Shown piece by piece: positions 17,822-26,323 of a DNA stretch of 64,000 nt. The stretch lies in the NCBI RefSeq assembly GCF_030056665.1, contig NZ_JASHIG010000006.1, one strand, 5' to 3'. A model generated the notes under the pieces. That model worked only from the letters and a program-made list of their open reading frames with translations. It made no database searches and was not told the DNA's origin. The first letter of the stretch is position 1; the number at the start of each line of letters is the position of its first letter. Source of the stretch: Flectobacillus roseus. Its GTDB lineage: Bacteria > Bacteroidota > Bacteroidia > Cytophagales > Spirosomataceae. The position numbers and the translations under genes were made by a program.

Positions 17822-19261
17822 ATGAAAAAAATTGTAACATTCCTATCTATAGCACTGTTGTCGATGTCTTGCGAGAGTAATCTTGAAGATTTGAATACCG
17901 ACAAAAAACACCCTAGCTCGGGTTCTGTGCCATCTTCTACTGTGTTTGCCGCAGCAGAAACAAACCTTATTGACCAAATGGTAAACACAAACGTGAACCG
18001 TAACGTGTTCCGTTTGCTGGCTCAACAATGGACTCAAACTACTTATACTGACGAAAGTAACTACGATATTACAACTCGTAAAGTTGCTGATGCCGTATGG
18101 ATACGTTTTTATTTCAATATCTTAAATAACTTGAAAGATGCTAAAGCTTTAGTTAATGCTGAAAAACCTATCGGTGCTCAGCAGGCTATTGAAAAAACAA
18201 ACAAGTTGGCGCTTATCGAGTTGTTGAACATCTACTCTTACCAAAAATTAGTAGATACATTTGGTAATATCCCATACTCTGAGTCTTTAGACCCACAAAA
18301 TGTAAACCCTAAATATGACGACGCCAAAACAATCTACGCTGACTTAGCGAAGCGTTTGGATGCCGTTATCGCAGGTGTTAATACTTCGGCTGGTTCTTTT
18401 GGTTCGGCTGACTTGGTATATGGTGGTGACATGGCAAAATGGTTGAAGTTTGCTTATGGCTTAAAATTGAAAATGGGCTTGACCTTGGCTGACGTTGATG
18501 CTACTACCTCAAAAACGATGGTTGAAGCAGCTGCTAAAGGAGTATTCTCATCAAACAGTGACAATACAGCCTTGACTTACTACAGCAATGTACCAAACAC
18601 AAACCCTATCTGGGTTGACTTGATTCAAAGTGGACGTAAGGACTATGTTCCTGCAAACACAGTGGTTGACTTAATGAATAACCTTTCAGACCCACGTCGT
18701 TCGGTATTCTTCGGTCAATTGAATGGTAAATATGTAGGTGGTCCATATGCAGCAGGTGGTAACTATACTAACTTCTCGGCCATTGGTGATGTATTCCAAA
18801 AGCCAGACTTAGAAGGTTTGATTATGGACTATGCTGAAATCTCTTTCGACCTTGCTGAAGCGGCTGCTCGTGGATACAACGTTGGTGGAACTGCAGAACA
18901 ATTCTACAACCAAGGTATCAAAGCTTCGATGAGCTACTGGGGTGTGAGTGATGCAGATATTACAGCATATCTTGCCAAAAGTTCGGTGGCTTATGCTACT
19001 GCAACTGGTACTTACAAGCAAAAAATTGCTACTCAAAAGTACATCGCTTTGTATAACCGCGGTTTTGAATCTTGGACTGAGTGGAGACGTTTGGATTTCC
19101 CAATCTTTAACGTTCCTGCCAACAAAACTTATGCTGATATTCCAACTCGTTTTACTTACCCTGTAGGAGAACAAACTCTTAATGAGTTAAACTGGAAAGC
19201 TGCTTCTGCTGCAATCGGTGCGGATAAAGTAAACACCAAACTTTTCTGGGATAAATTCTAA
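17822..19261 (+). CDS. SusD/RagB-family nutrient-binding lipoprotein
   Basis: This 479-residue protein should be the surface lid of the SusC importer upstream. I chose the ATG at 17822 because it starts a typical lipoprotein signal, MKKIVTFLSIALLSMSC, with Cys17 as the lipidated residue. A longer reading from 17708 would overlap the SusC end and hide the signal. The rest is helical with TPR-like regions, as in SusD-like_2 proteins (ALIELLNIYSYQKLVDTFGNIPYSES; EISFDLAEAAARG). The C terminus is intact. A terminator follows 22 nt after the stop, so the operon is just SusC and SusD. The ligand is unknown. Confidence 0.93.
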   Translation: MKKIVTFLSIALLSMSCESNLEDLNTDKKHPSSGSVPSSTVFAAAETNLIDQMVNTNVNRNVFRLLAQQWTQTTYTDESNYDITTRKVADAVWIRFYFNILNNLKDAKALVNAEKPIGAQQAIEKTNKLALIELLNIYSYQKLVDTFGNIPYSESLDPQNVNPKYDDAKTIYADLAKRLDAVIAGVNTSAGSFGSADLVYGGDMAKWLKFAYGLKLKMGLTLADVDATTSKTMVEAAAKGVFSSNSDNTALTYYSNVPNTNPIWVDLIQSGRKDYVPANTVVDLMNNLSDPRRSVFFGQLNGKYVGGPYAAGGNYTNFSAIGDVFQKPDLEGLIMDYAEISFDLAEAAARGYNVGGTAEQFYNQGIKASMSYWGVSDADITAYLAKSSVAYATATGTYKQKIATQKYIALYNRGFESWTEWRRLDFPIFNVPANKTYADIPTRFTYPVGEQTLNELNWKAASAAIGADKVNTKLFWDKF

Positions 19262-19606
19262 TCTCATATAAGTATAGTAACAGAAAAAGCTGGCTCGAAA
19301 GAGTCAGCTTTTTTTGTTTGGCAATTATTGGGCAATTGGCTTTCAGCTATGAGCTATCGGCAATAAATTTCTCACGAATTCATTGATGCTATTCTGCCTA
19401 ATGCTCTGTCGAATAACAACTACACTTGTAATATATAGCTTAAGTAATAGTGCAAAATAAGATTCAAGTTATATGCCTAGGCACTCGGCAAAGAGTTTTA
19501 AGATGTTTTGAATAAACAAAGACATGCTTTTTCCCTAAGCCCACCGCCGAAAGCCGATACCTGAAAGCCTTAAGCACAAAAGTTAAATTCTATTTTGCGC
19601 ACTAGC
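19262..19606. other. 345-bp convergent intergenic region
   Basis: There is no gene. It holds the SusCD terminator (19284-19315), a short word repeat GGCTTTCAGCTATGAGCTAT (19333-19352) that recurs in part at 23567-23584, and most of copy B of the four-copy inverted-repeat element. Confidence 0.7.
19284..19315 (+). terminator. SusC/SusD operon terminator
   Basis: AAAAAGCTGGCTC pairs with GAGTCAGCTTTTT around a GAAA loop, followed by a T-run. It lies 22 nt past the SusD stop. Confidence 0.9.
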
Positions 19607-19610
19607 TTAC
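19438..19610. repeat. Four-copy inverted-repeat element, copy B
   Basis: The left end AAGTAATAGTGCAAAATAAG is an imperfect inverted match of the right end TATTTTGCGCACTAGCTTAC. Internal modules GGCAAAGAGT, CCCACCGCCGAAAGCC, GATACCTGAAAGCC and TTAAGCACA match copies C and D. As in copy A, the right end contains the stop codon of the neighbouring minus-strand gene (TTA at 19607-19609). Confidence 0.8.
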
Positions 19611-20332
19611 CTCAACAAGAATTTCTTGATAAATCTTACACACTCTTCTGGCTCTTCGTACATGCCCATGTGCCCAACAGTATCAAGTACCAATGAGCTA
19701 GTATTACCCGCCAAAGCTAATTGTTCAAGCGCATCTGCCACAGGAATACTTTTATCTTTTTTACCAATAATCATCATCACAGGATATTTAGCATTGGCTA
19801 ATACTTTTCTGCGATCTGGACGAATGAGCATTGCATCCATAGCCACCATTAAGGCTTCCACTGGTAATTGAGACGAATAGTCGATATGCTTTTGTACTAC
19901 CTCTGGGTTTTGAGCATTAAACTCTTCGCTGTAAAGATTTGGTGTAAAGTTTTTGATAAAAACCTCCGTCCCATGCGTTTTCAAGAAATCAACATTTTTC
20001 AAACGTAATGCTTTCCTTTCGTCAGAATCGCCATAAGCTGTGGAGTGAAATAGACCTAATCCAGTAATCATGTCAGGATACTTCTCAGCAAACGCCAAAG
20101 CGATATACCCTCCCATCGAGTGCCCAATTACAGTGCACTGGCTTACCCCTGCTTCTTGTAACTGTTTTGCTACAAAATCGGCATAATCATCCATTGTTTT
20201 CAGGGTAGTCTCCTTGGCATAATCAGGTGTAAATACCAGTAAGCTCTTTTGTAAGTAAGGGACTATTCCCAACCATACGGTCGAGTCCTCACCAAACCCA
20301 TGTAATAATACTACTACTTTTTTCTGTATCAT
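19607..20332 (-). CDS. Alpha/beta-fold hydrolase
   Basis: The 241-residue protein has the full catalytic set of the alpha/beta hydrolase fold: oxyanion motif LLHGFGEDSTVW near the N terminus, nucleophile Ser72 in IGHSMGGYIAL, acid Asp193 in GKKDKSIP and His221 in VGHMGMYEEP. It has no signal peptide, so it should be cytoplasmic. It looks like the esterase/haloperoxidase-like branch (AB hydrolase 1), for which the substrate cannot be told from sequence. Transcribed alone; its stop codon lies within dispersed repeat copy B. Confidence 0.88.
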   Translation of the reverse strand: MIQKKVVVLLHGFGEDSTVWLGIVPYLQKSLLVFTPDYAKETTLKTMDDYADFVAKQLQEAGVSQCTVIGHSMGGYIALAFAEKYPDMITGLGLFHSTAYGDSDERKALRLKNVDFLKTHGTEVFIKNFTPNLYSEEFNAQNPEVVQKHIDYSSQLPVEALMVAMDAMLIRPDRRKVLANAKYPVMMIIGKKDKSIPVADALEQLALAGNTSSLVLDTVGHMGMYEEPEECVRFIKKFLLR

Positions 20333-20371
20333 ATCCGTAATGTTTTGAGAATAATTGAATGGCGATTAGCT

Positions 20372-20404
20372 ATTGTGGATTGGGGATTTCTGATTTCGGA
20401 AATA
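20372..20404. repeat. GGATT-word repeat, copy 1
   Basis: GTGGATTGGGGATTTCTGAT followed by TTCGGAAAT is built from the same words as the copies at 30589-30614, 30658-30690 and 39457-39487. Confidence 0.6.
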
Positions 20405-20527
20405 TGGAAAATACCTTCACTCTTTATAAAGTAGCATTTGAAATGCTAAAAAGAGACTATGAATTTGAAAAAACTCAATCCTAATTTTTTTCCAAAGGCA
20501 CAAAGCCAATGTTACTATATAACAAAA

Positions 20528-20554
20528 AATCCCCAAACAATGTGTTCGGGGATT
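20528..20554 (-). terminator. clpX terminator
   Basis: AATCCCC (20528-20534) pairs with GGGGATT (20548-20554). On the minus strand the stem is followed by a T-run (ATTTTTTG). It lies just past the clpX stop. Confidence 0.75.
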
Positions 20555-20566
20555 CGTAATTTATTT

Positions 20567-21826
20567 TTATGCAACCTTCTTCATTCTATGCAAAGCCGCT
20601 TTTTCAAACTTCGAGCGAGCATATTCTAGCGTTACATTAAATTCCTTGATTTCATCTTGTGAAGGCAGCTCAAACATCGCATCGGTGATAATCGCTTCAC
20701 AAATTGAGCGCAAACCACGAGCCCCTAATTTGAACTCCATCGCTTGTTCGACAATATATAATAAAGCGTCATCATCAAAATGAATATCGATATCCTCCAT
20801 TTTGAAAAGCTTTTCGTATTGCTTTGTAATTGCATTTTTGGGCTCTTTCAAAATCGAAAGTAGTGTTTCTGCATCCAATGGATTCAATGAAGTAAGCACT
20901 GGCAAACGTCCCAACAATTCAGGAATCAAGCCAAATGATTTTAAGTCTTGCGAAGAAACATAACGTAACAAATTCTGTTCGTCAAATTCATCCACAAAAT
21001 TAGCACCTTTCTTGAAGCCTACTGGCTGAGTATTCAAGCGATTAGCAATATGGCGTTGGATACCGTCAAATGCACCACCACAGATAAACAAGATATTCTC
21101 GGTATTTACCGCAATCATTTTTTGCTCTGGGTGCTTACGACCTCCTTGTGGCGGGCAGTTTACAACAGCACCTTCCAACAATTTCAATAAGGCTTGCTGT
21201 ACTCCTTCACCCGATACATCACGTGTAATTGATGGGTTGTCAGACTTACGTGCAATTTTATCTATTTCGTCAATGAAGACAATACCCATTTCGGCTTTGG
21301 CAACATCATAATCTGCTGCTTGCAACAAACGAGTTAGGATACTTTCTACGTCTTCACCTACATAACCTGCTTCGGTAATCACAGTAGCATCGGCAATGCA
21401 GAAAGGTACTTGAAGCATTTTGGCAATCGTACGAGCCAAATACGTTTTCCCTGTTCCTGTTTCACCTACCATGATGATATTAGATTTTTCAATCTGTACA
21501 TCATCATCCGTTTTAGGTTGCATCAATCTTTTGTAGTGGTTATAAACAGCTACGCAAAGGTGTTTTTTTGCCTCATCTTGTCCAATTACATATTGGTCAA
21601 GATACTTTTTCATCTCAATCGGCTTGACCAATTCGAAGCGAGCTCCACCTTTCTTTTTGTCACCCTTAAAGCTACGTGACGAAGGATTAGCTTCTTGCTG
21701 CACTACCTGATAAGCCTGAGTGACACATTCACTACATACATGACCCTCCATACCTTGTAATAGCAATGGCACATCTTTTTGGCCACGACCACATAGCGTA
21801 CAATGAGGCTGTTGTTGTTGTTTCAT
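20567..21826 (-). CDS. clpX: ATP-dependent Clp protease ATP-binding subunit ClpX
   Basis: ClpX unfolds proteins and feeds them to ClpP. The 419-residue protein has the N-terminal zinc-binding domain (Cys9, Cys12, Cys31, Cys34), Walker A GETGTGKT (121-128), pore loop GYVGED (154-159), Walker B FIDEID (184-189) and a C-terminal AAA+ small domain with the sensor-2 region GARGLRSI. The tripeptide that docks on ClpP, IGF in E. coli, appears as VGF (269-271). It lies downstream of clpP on the same strand, but a hairpin between them and a structured leader suggest at least partly separate expression. Confidence 0.97.
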   Translation of the reverse strand: MKQQQQPHCTLCGRGQKDVPLLLQGMEGHVCSECVTQAYQVVQQEANPSSRSFKGDKKKGGARFELVKPIEMKKYLDQYVIGQDEAKKHLCVAVYNHYKRLMQPKTDDDVQIEKSNIIMVGETGTGKTYLARTIAKMLQVPFCIADATVITEAGYVGEDVESILTRLLQAADYDVAKAEMGIVFIDEIDKIARKSDNPSITRDVSGEGVQQALLKLLEGAVVNCPPQGGRKHPEQKMIAVNTENILFICGGAFDGIQRHIANRLNTQPVGFKKGANFVDEFDEQNLLRYVSSQDLKSFGLIPELLGRLPVLTSLNPLDAETLLSILKEPKNAITKQYEKLFKMEDIDIHFDDDALLYIVEQAMEFKLGARGLRSICEAIITDAMFELPSQDEIKEFNVTLEYARSKFEKAALHRMKKVA

Positions 21827-21910
21827 TCTATGTAAAAAATAAGAGAGTTGTGTGATTGTTACTATATCTCAACTCTTGTAAAATACAATTTGAAAAAGAA
21901 GGGTTCCCGC

Positions 21911-21959
21911 AATGGCAGTTGTTTCAACGTACTTCAGGCAACTGTTTGGTTCAACCATT
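21911..21959 (-). promoter_or_regulatory. Possible structured element in the clpX leader
   Basis: AATGGCAGTTG (21911-21921) can pair in two blocks with CAACTG (21939-21944) and CCATT (21955-21959), giving an 11-bp stem with a bulge. It sits between the clpP terminator and the clpX start, and so would lie in the clpX leader. It could be a control element or a small RNA; it matches nothing I know. Confidence 0.35.
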
Positions 21960-21983
21960 CACAAAAGTACTGAATTTATACTA

Positions 21984-22020
21984 AAAATGCTTACCCCTAT
22001 CCTAAAGGAGTAAGCATTTA
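21984..22020 (-). terminator. Hairpin between clpP and clpX
   Basis: AAATGCTTAC pairs with GTAAGCATTT around a loop of about 16 nt, with further possible CC/GG pairs inside. On the minus strand it follows the clpP stop by 64 nt and is followed by a short T-rich stretch. Probably the clpP terminator. Confidence 0.65.
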
Positions 22021-22083
22021 TATGGTGATTTAAAGGAATAACAAAATTTCTATAAATCACTTAGTACTTTAAGTTTTCGAAGA

Positions 22084-22785
22084 TTAACGAGTTAAAATCT
22101 CATCAATCAAACCATACTCTTTCGCTTCTTCTGAACGCATCCAGTAGTCACGGTCAGAATCACGTTCGATTTCTTCGAATGATTTTCCTGAGTGATGTGC
22201 CAAAATTTCGTACAATTCCTTACGGATTTTCACGATTTCGCGAGCAGTGATTTCAATATCACGAGACTGACCTTGAGCTCCACCCGATGGTTGGTGAATC
22301 ATGATACGAGCGTGAGGAAGAGCCGAGCGCTTACCTGCTGCACCACCAGCCAACAATACAGCACCCATAGAAGCCGCCAATGATGTACAAATTGTAGCTA
22401 CTTCTGGGCGGATATACTGCATAGTATCATAAATACCCAAACCAGCATATACCGAACCACCTGGGCTGTTGATATACATCATAATGTCTTTACGAGCGTC
22501 TGTCGACTCCATAAACAACATTTGAGCAACAATGATATTTGCCATATAATCATCTACAGGTACGCCCATAAAAATGATACGGTCCATAATCAAACGTGAG
22601 AATACGTCGATTTGAGCAAAACGCATTGGGCGCTCTTCAATGATATATTGAGTCATGTCTTCAATAAATGGACGGCTCTGCCCACCTATCTGATTCATGT
22701 ACTGATCTACTGCTAAGCCATTCAAACCTCTGTGATGAACAGCATATTTTCTGAATTCTTCTGAACTTAAATCTTTGTGAAACAT
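22084..22785 (-). CDS. clpP: ATP-dependent Clp protease proteolytic subunit ClpP
   Basis: ClpP is the serine peptidase ring that degrades proteins delivered by ClpX. The 233-residue sequence contains the complete triad: Ser139 in SLAASMGAVLL, His164 in RIMIHQPSGG and Asp213 in DSDRDYWM, plus the oxyanion stretch INSPGGSV. The N-terminal extension of about 35 residues before the conserved core is longer than in E. coli and may be processed. It is directly upstream of clpX, the usual order, with 257 nt between the genes. Confidence 0.97.
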   Translation of the reverse strand: MFHKDLSSEEFRKYAVHHRGLNGLAVDQYMNQIGGQSRPFIEDMTQYIIEERPMRFAQIDVFSRLIMDRIIFMGVPVDDYMANIIVAQMLFMESTDARKDIMMYINSPGGSVYAGLGIYDTMQYIRPEVATICTSLAASMGAVLLAGGAAGKRSALPHARIMIHQPSGGAQGQSRDIEITAREIVKIRKELYEILAHHSGKSFEEIERDSDRDYWMRSEEAKEYGLIDEILTR

Positions 22786-23160
22786 AATTTTATAACCGTT
22801 ATTTTAAACTGTAAACTTCAAAATCTGTAAAATGGTTCGAGGCAAATTGTCGTTGAACTTTCAAGTCATCTTACAGTGTTTTGCAACTAAGAGGTAGTTC
22901 TTTTAAACAAAGATGCAAAATCTATGAAAAAATCCTAATCAGATTTTCAGATAAATTCTCGGAAAATACGATTTCGCATGCTATTTTTTTTCGTATCTCA
23001 ATAAGTATTTAAAATACCTTCTTGTAAATCAAAGGATTATATAAATTGAGCTATTAGATTAATTAGTCGAAGGTAAAGTGGATATTTTTTCATAAAATTT
23101 TACTCGACTAACCAAATTTATTTCTTAGTCCATCGTAACCAACTCAACCTAATAAGGTAT
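22786..23160. other. 375-bp divergent intergenic region
   Basis: It separates clpP and the plus-strand HTH gene and must hold both promoters. The only distinct structure is the inverted repeat at 23063-23111. Near-matches to the -7 element on the clpP side (CATCTTTG at about 22909-22916) are not exact. No further gene is seen. Confidence 0.6.
23063..23111 (+). promoter_or_regulatory. Inverted repeat upstream of the HTH regulator
   Basis: TTAGTCGA (23063-23070) and TCGACTAA (23104-23111) are perfect inverted half-sites 33 nt apart, starting about 100 nt upstream of the HTH start codon. They could be paired operator half-sites for autoregulation, or an RNA stem. Confidence 0.4.
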
Positions 23161-23538
23161 ATGAAACAACAAGATTCTATTCCTGATAAAATCCGAAAAG
23201 CTCGTGTACTCAAAGGGCTTTCACAAGAAAACGTAGCCGATATGCTAGGTATTTCGACCACTGCTTATGGCGACATCGAGCGTGGCAAAACTGAGCTTAG
23301 TATCAAGCGTGCTCAAGATTTATCCAAAGTGTTGGACCTACCTGTACTTTGGGGAGAAAAAGAATTGACCATATCGCCACAAATAGATAATTTGTTGGAA
23401 GAAAACAAACATCTCAAAGCCGAAAACCTCCGCTTAGAAATAGAACTCAAGTTTTGGAAAGAAAAATTTGAACAACAAATGTATTTAGAAGCCTATCGTA
23501 TTCTTCAGCAAAAACAACGAGAGCCGATTGGTTTTTAA
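23161..23538 (+). CDS. Cro/CI-type HTH transcriptional regulator with coiled-coil tail
   Basis: The 125-residue protein has an XRE-family helix-turn-helix (about residues 9-60, SQENVADMLGISTTAYGDIE) and a C-terminal coiled coil (about 76-118) rich in Glu, Lys and Leu that should dimerise it. This small architecture is common in Bacteroidota. There is no phage or toxin gene beside it, so it does not look like an antitoxin or phage repressor. It is monocistronic and converges on the cyclophilin gene, with a long hairpin between. Confidence 0.88.
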   Translation: MKQQDSIPDKIRKARVLKGLSQENVADMLGISTTAYGDIERGKTELSIKRAQDLSKVLDLPVLWGEKELTISPQIDNLLEENKHLKAENLRLEIELKFWKEKFEQQMYLEAYRILQQKQREPIGF

Positions 23539-23594
23539 TAGCTACATCAAACTATTTGGCATTCAGCTTTCAGCTATGAGCTCTCAGCAAAATA

Positions 23595-23652
23595 TTGATT
23601 GACAGATTTTTAGCAGCTTTAGCACTAAAACTACTAAAAATCTATCAATCAA
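23595..23652. terminator. Convergent 22-bp hairpin between HTH gene and cyclophilin
   Basis: TTGATTGACAGATTTTTAGC (from 23595) pairs with the stretch 23631-23652 over 22 positions with two mismatches and a 14-nt loop. Its place between two convergent genes suggests a bidirectional terminator, though the stem itself is AT-rich. Confidence 0.65.
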
Positions 23653-23682
23653 CACTTTACATTCACAACTCCCAATTGTTTC

Positions 23683-24282
23683 TTATTCAAGAATACGAAT
23701 AGAAAACTTTACGGGATCGACAGGTTTTTCGTTGAAAGCTCTTGCCTCTTTAATTTTATCGACCACATCCATTCCTTCTGTTACCTCTCCTACTACCGTA
23801 TAAATGCCATCAAATTTGCGAGCTTCCTCCGCATTAGTAATAATAAAAAACTCACTCGCAGAAGTATTACCCTCGGGGTTCATGCTAGGGTCATATTGTG
23901 CCATAGCCACTGCACCACGCTTGTGTCGAAACTTAGAGGTATCTACTTCGGTAGGCAAATCATAGTCGAGACGATACATCCATTCTGCACCTCCTTGAAT
24001 AGCTGTTTCATAGACAACTCGATAAAAGAATAAATCGGTATAATACCCACCTTTTACCAGACGAACAAAGTTGGCTCGGTGTAATGGCGTGCCTTCGTAT
24101 AGCTGTATCGTAAAGTTTCCTAAACGTGTAGTTACTTGTAGCTTTGTTTCAGGATTTTGTTTACCAAACTCTTCTAAAGTTGAGCGTACATTTTTGTCGA
24201 ATAAGCGCATATCTTTTCGGCAAGCACTTACACTCATAAGAAGTCCCAACAAAATCCCATATTGATATAATTTTCTTTTCAT
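23683..24282 (-). CDS. Cyclophilin-type peptidyl-prolyl isomerase lipoprotein
   Basis: The 199-residue protein has a lipoprotein signal, MKRKLYQYGILLGLLMSVSAC, with Cys21 as the lipid site, and a cyclophilin domain from about residue 50. Recognisable parts are FTIQLYEGTPLHRANFVRLV, FYRVV, ASEFFIITN and YTVVGEVTEGMDVVDKI. Relative to classical cyclophilins the active-site arginine segment (FHRV) reads FYRVV and the QGGD segment reads IQGGAEW. It should help protein folding in the periplasm, tethered to a membrane. Transcribed alone. Confidence 0.9.
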   Translation of the reverse strand: MKRKLYQYGILLGLLMSVSACRKDMRLFDKNVRSTLEEFGKQNPETKLQVTTRLGNFTIQLYEGTPLHRANFVRLVKGGYYTDLFFYRVVYETAIQGGAEWMYRLDYDLPTEVDTSKFRHKRGAVAMAQYDPSMNPEGNTSASEFFIITNAEEARKFDGIYTVVGEVTEGMDVVDKIKEARAFNEKPVDPVKFSIRILE

Positions 24283-24928
24283 TCTATTGCTATTTGATAA
24301 GGCTTAGTGATGCCACAAGAGTCATTATTTTAACCTTCAAGATACCAAATTTACCAATCTTTGTGTATGTCTTTCATAAAGATTTAATAAATTTATAGTA
24401 ACCCATATCCCTAAACCTCTCTAAGCAATTTCTAATTTTTTCTTAACGATTTTTAAAACAAACGTGGATTTCTTGCATGCTATGAAGTATGTCGACATTC
24501 TTGAACACAAGCTTAAGGTATTATTTTTTCGTAGTAAGTAAAAGGGAGTTATTAGTTAACAGTATATCAGTTATCAGAATAAACTCATAATCAGAAGGAT
24601 ACTATCACTATGTACCGCAGACATATTATCAATTTAATATTTCCTATTACTTAAACAATGGATGTTAAACAATAAGAAAGATTAAACAACCCTATATCTG
24701 TGGCATACTTTTATAGTACCCTTTTGATTGTGAGTGTATTCAAATAACAGATATAAGTATTAGGAAAGATTAAATCAATAGTATATCAGAGGCGAAATTT
24801 GACTATAACTTTTTGATTATGAATATCTTAAAATAACCAATATACTGTTAACTAATAACGTTTTCCTACTTACTATTGACGATTAACATCTAATTACCAC
24901 TTCACTTCACCATTAACCATTTACAATT
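24283..24928. other. 646-bp intergenic region carrying a composite repeat element
   Basis: There is no open frame of note. More than half is the composite inverted-repeat element at 24531-24876. Downstream, 24880-24928 is a run of TTAACCATTT- and TTCACTTCACC-like words directly before the antiporter start. Confidence 0.7.
24531..24876. repeat. 345-bp composite MITE-like element
   Basis: The two ends are inverted copies: left arm 24531-24597 and right arm 24811-24876 share TAGTAAGTA, the identical 20-mer GTTATTAGTTAACAGTATAT, then GTTAT and TCATAATCA at the same spacing. Inside, two diverged tandem units of 88 bp start at 24676 and 24764 (both begin GAAAGATTAAA and contain TTTTGATT). There is no coding capacity. 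Solo arms occur at 1301-1363 and 39269-39326. It looks like a non-autonomous mobile element, but no target duplication is obvious. Confidence 0.8.
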
Positions 24929-26146
24929 ATGAATACTTATGAAATTGTTTTATTGCTTTCGGGCGGTGTCATTATATCTTATATTTTCAACCTCATTGCC
25001 AAAAAATTTGCGATTCCATCGGTGCTATTATTGCTGGGAACAGGGATTTTGCTAGGACAAGTTTTTGGACAAAACTTACTACCAGCAACGTTTGTCAACA
25101 AAACGGTTGAGATTCTGGGCGTAGTAGGGTTGATTATGATTATTTTGGAGGCGAGTCTTGATTTGGAGTTGAGCCGAGACAAGTCTAAAATGATTGCACA
25201 GGCATTTTTTGCGGCCTTACTTATCTTACTGGCGTCCTCTTTTTCAATTGCTTTGATTATCCAGCAAGCAACAGGCGAAACATTTCGTAACTGTCTGGTA
25301 TATGCCACTCCCATGTCGATTATCAGTAGTGCCATTGTGATTCCGAGTGTTGAAAATTTGCTCCCACACAAAAGAGAATTTATCATTTATGAGGCCTCTT
25401 TTTCTGATATTTTTGGGATTTTATTTTTCAATTACCTTATCGCCGACGAAGGTATTTCGATCGAGTCAGGTATACTTTATGGTTTCAATATTGTTTGGTC
25501 TTTATTATTGTCGGTAGTAGTAGCACTCGGTCTGATTTATCTTTTGTCAAGAATTACCTTGCATTTGAAGTATTTTCTCTTGTTTGCGGTATTATTGGTA
25601 CTATATGCGGCGGGTAAATTATTACACTTACCTTCTTTGTTAATTATCTTATTTTTCGGACTATTTATCAATAATAGAAAAGTCATTCGTCCCAAAATAA
25701 TTGTAGAAGGTGTTCCTCAGCATATGTTTGATGAAGTAGAAAACAACCTTAAATCAATTACGGCAGAAACAGCTTTTTTGATAAGAACCTTCTTTTTTAT
25801 ACTTTTTGGGTATTCGATGAATGTCGGAATTTTTAGTCAAGAAGAAGTGTGGATAACAGGCTCGATGGTAGTCTTGGCCTTACTTGTCATTCGATTTATT
25901 TTTCTTCGATTTATTCAGTCACAAAAAAATACTATGCCAGAGTTATTATTGATGCCGCGAGGTTTGATTACCATCTTATTGTTTTATGGGATTCCTCAAC
26001 AATTTAAGCTCAATACATTTAATAATGGTATTTTATTTTTTGTCATTCTGATTACCAGTGTGTTGATGATGCTGGGTATTATGACGGCTGAGAAAAAGGG
26101 AAGTTCGGGAAGTCTCAATGATGAAGCCATCGGCGAAATTGTATAA
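24929..26146 (+). CDS. Cation:proton antiporter (Na+/H+ exchanger, CPA type)
   Basis: The 405-residue protein has about 11-12 membrane helices and the features of the CPA1/Na_H_Exchanger family: IPSVLLLLGTGILLGQVFG near the start, GVVGLIMIILEASLDLEL and the later helix with YATPMSIISSAIVIPSVENL. It lacks any RCK/TrkA-N domain, so it is a simple transporter, presumably exchanging Na+ or K+ for H+ at the inner membrane. It is alone in its unit and preceded by the composite repeat. A two-component system and an nhaA gene follow within 4 kb, so this part of the chromosome may be linked to ion balance. Confidence 0.88.
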   Translation: MNTYEIVLLLSGGVIISYIFNLIAKKFAIPSVLLLLGTGILLGQVFGQNLLPATFVNKTVEILGVVGLIMIILEASLDLELSRDKSKMIAQAFFAALLILLASSFSIALIIQQATGETFRNCLVYATPMSIISSAIVIPSVENLLPHKREFIIYEASFSDIFGILFFNYLIADEGISIESGILYGFNIVWSLLLSVVVALGLIYLLSRITLHLKYFLLFAVLLVLYAAGKLLHLPSLLIILFFGLFINNRKVIRPKIIVEGVPQHMFDEVENNLKSITAETAFLIRTFFFILFGYSMNVGIFSQEEVWITGSMVVLALLVIRFIFLRFIQSQKNTMPELLLMPRGLITILLFYGIPQQFKLNTFNNGILFFVILITSVLMMLGIMTAEKKGSSGSLNDEAIGEIV

Positions 26147-26227
26147 TTTTGTTTGCATTAGGCTTTATGCCGTAGGCTAAAAGTGGTTCTTTTGAAAGAA
26201 CAGCAACATTTTAGCTGCGTAATTATG

Positions 26228-26270
26228 CACAAAAGGCACAGAGTTGCAAAGGCATAGAGGCACAAAGTGC
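26228..26270. repeat. AAAGGCACAGAGGCACAAAG-type repeat
   Basis: AAAAGGCACAGAGTTGCAAA, then GGCATAGAGGCACAAAGTG. Same words as 31772-31803, 31843-31874 and 37883-37907. Similar runs of CACAGAGGCACAGAG occur between genes in many bacterial genomes. Confidence 0.7.
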
Positions 26271-26323
26271 TATTAATAAAACCTTTAGCAAGGCTATTTT
26301 TCGCAATTCATTTCTGTTTGAGT

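Noticed and set aside
21900..21960. Signal recognition particle RNA between clpX and clpP
   Set aside because: The words GGTTC and CCCGCAA recall 4.5S RNA, but the conserved GGAAGCAG-type apical loop is missing on both strands.
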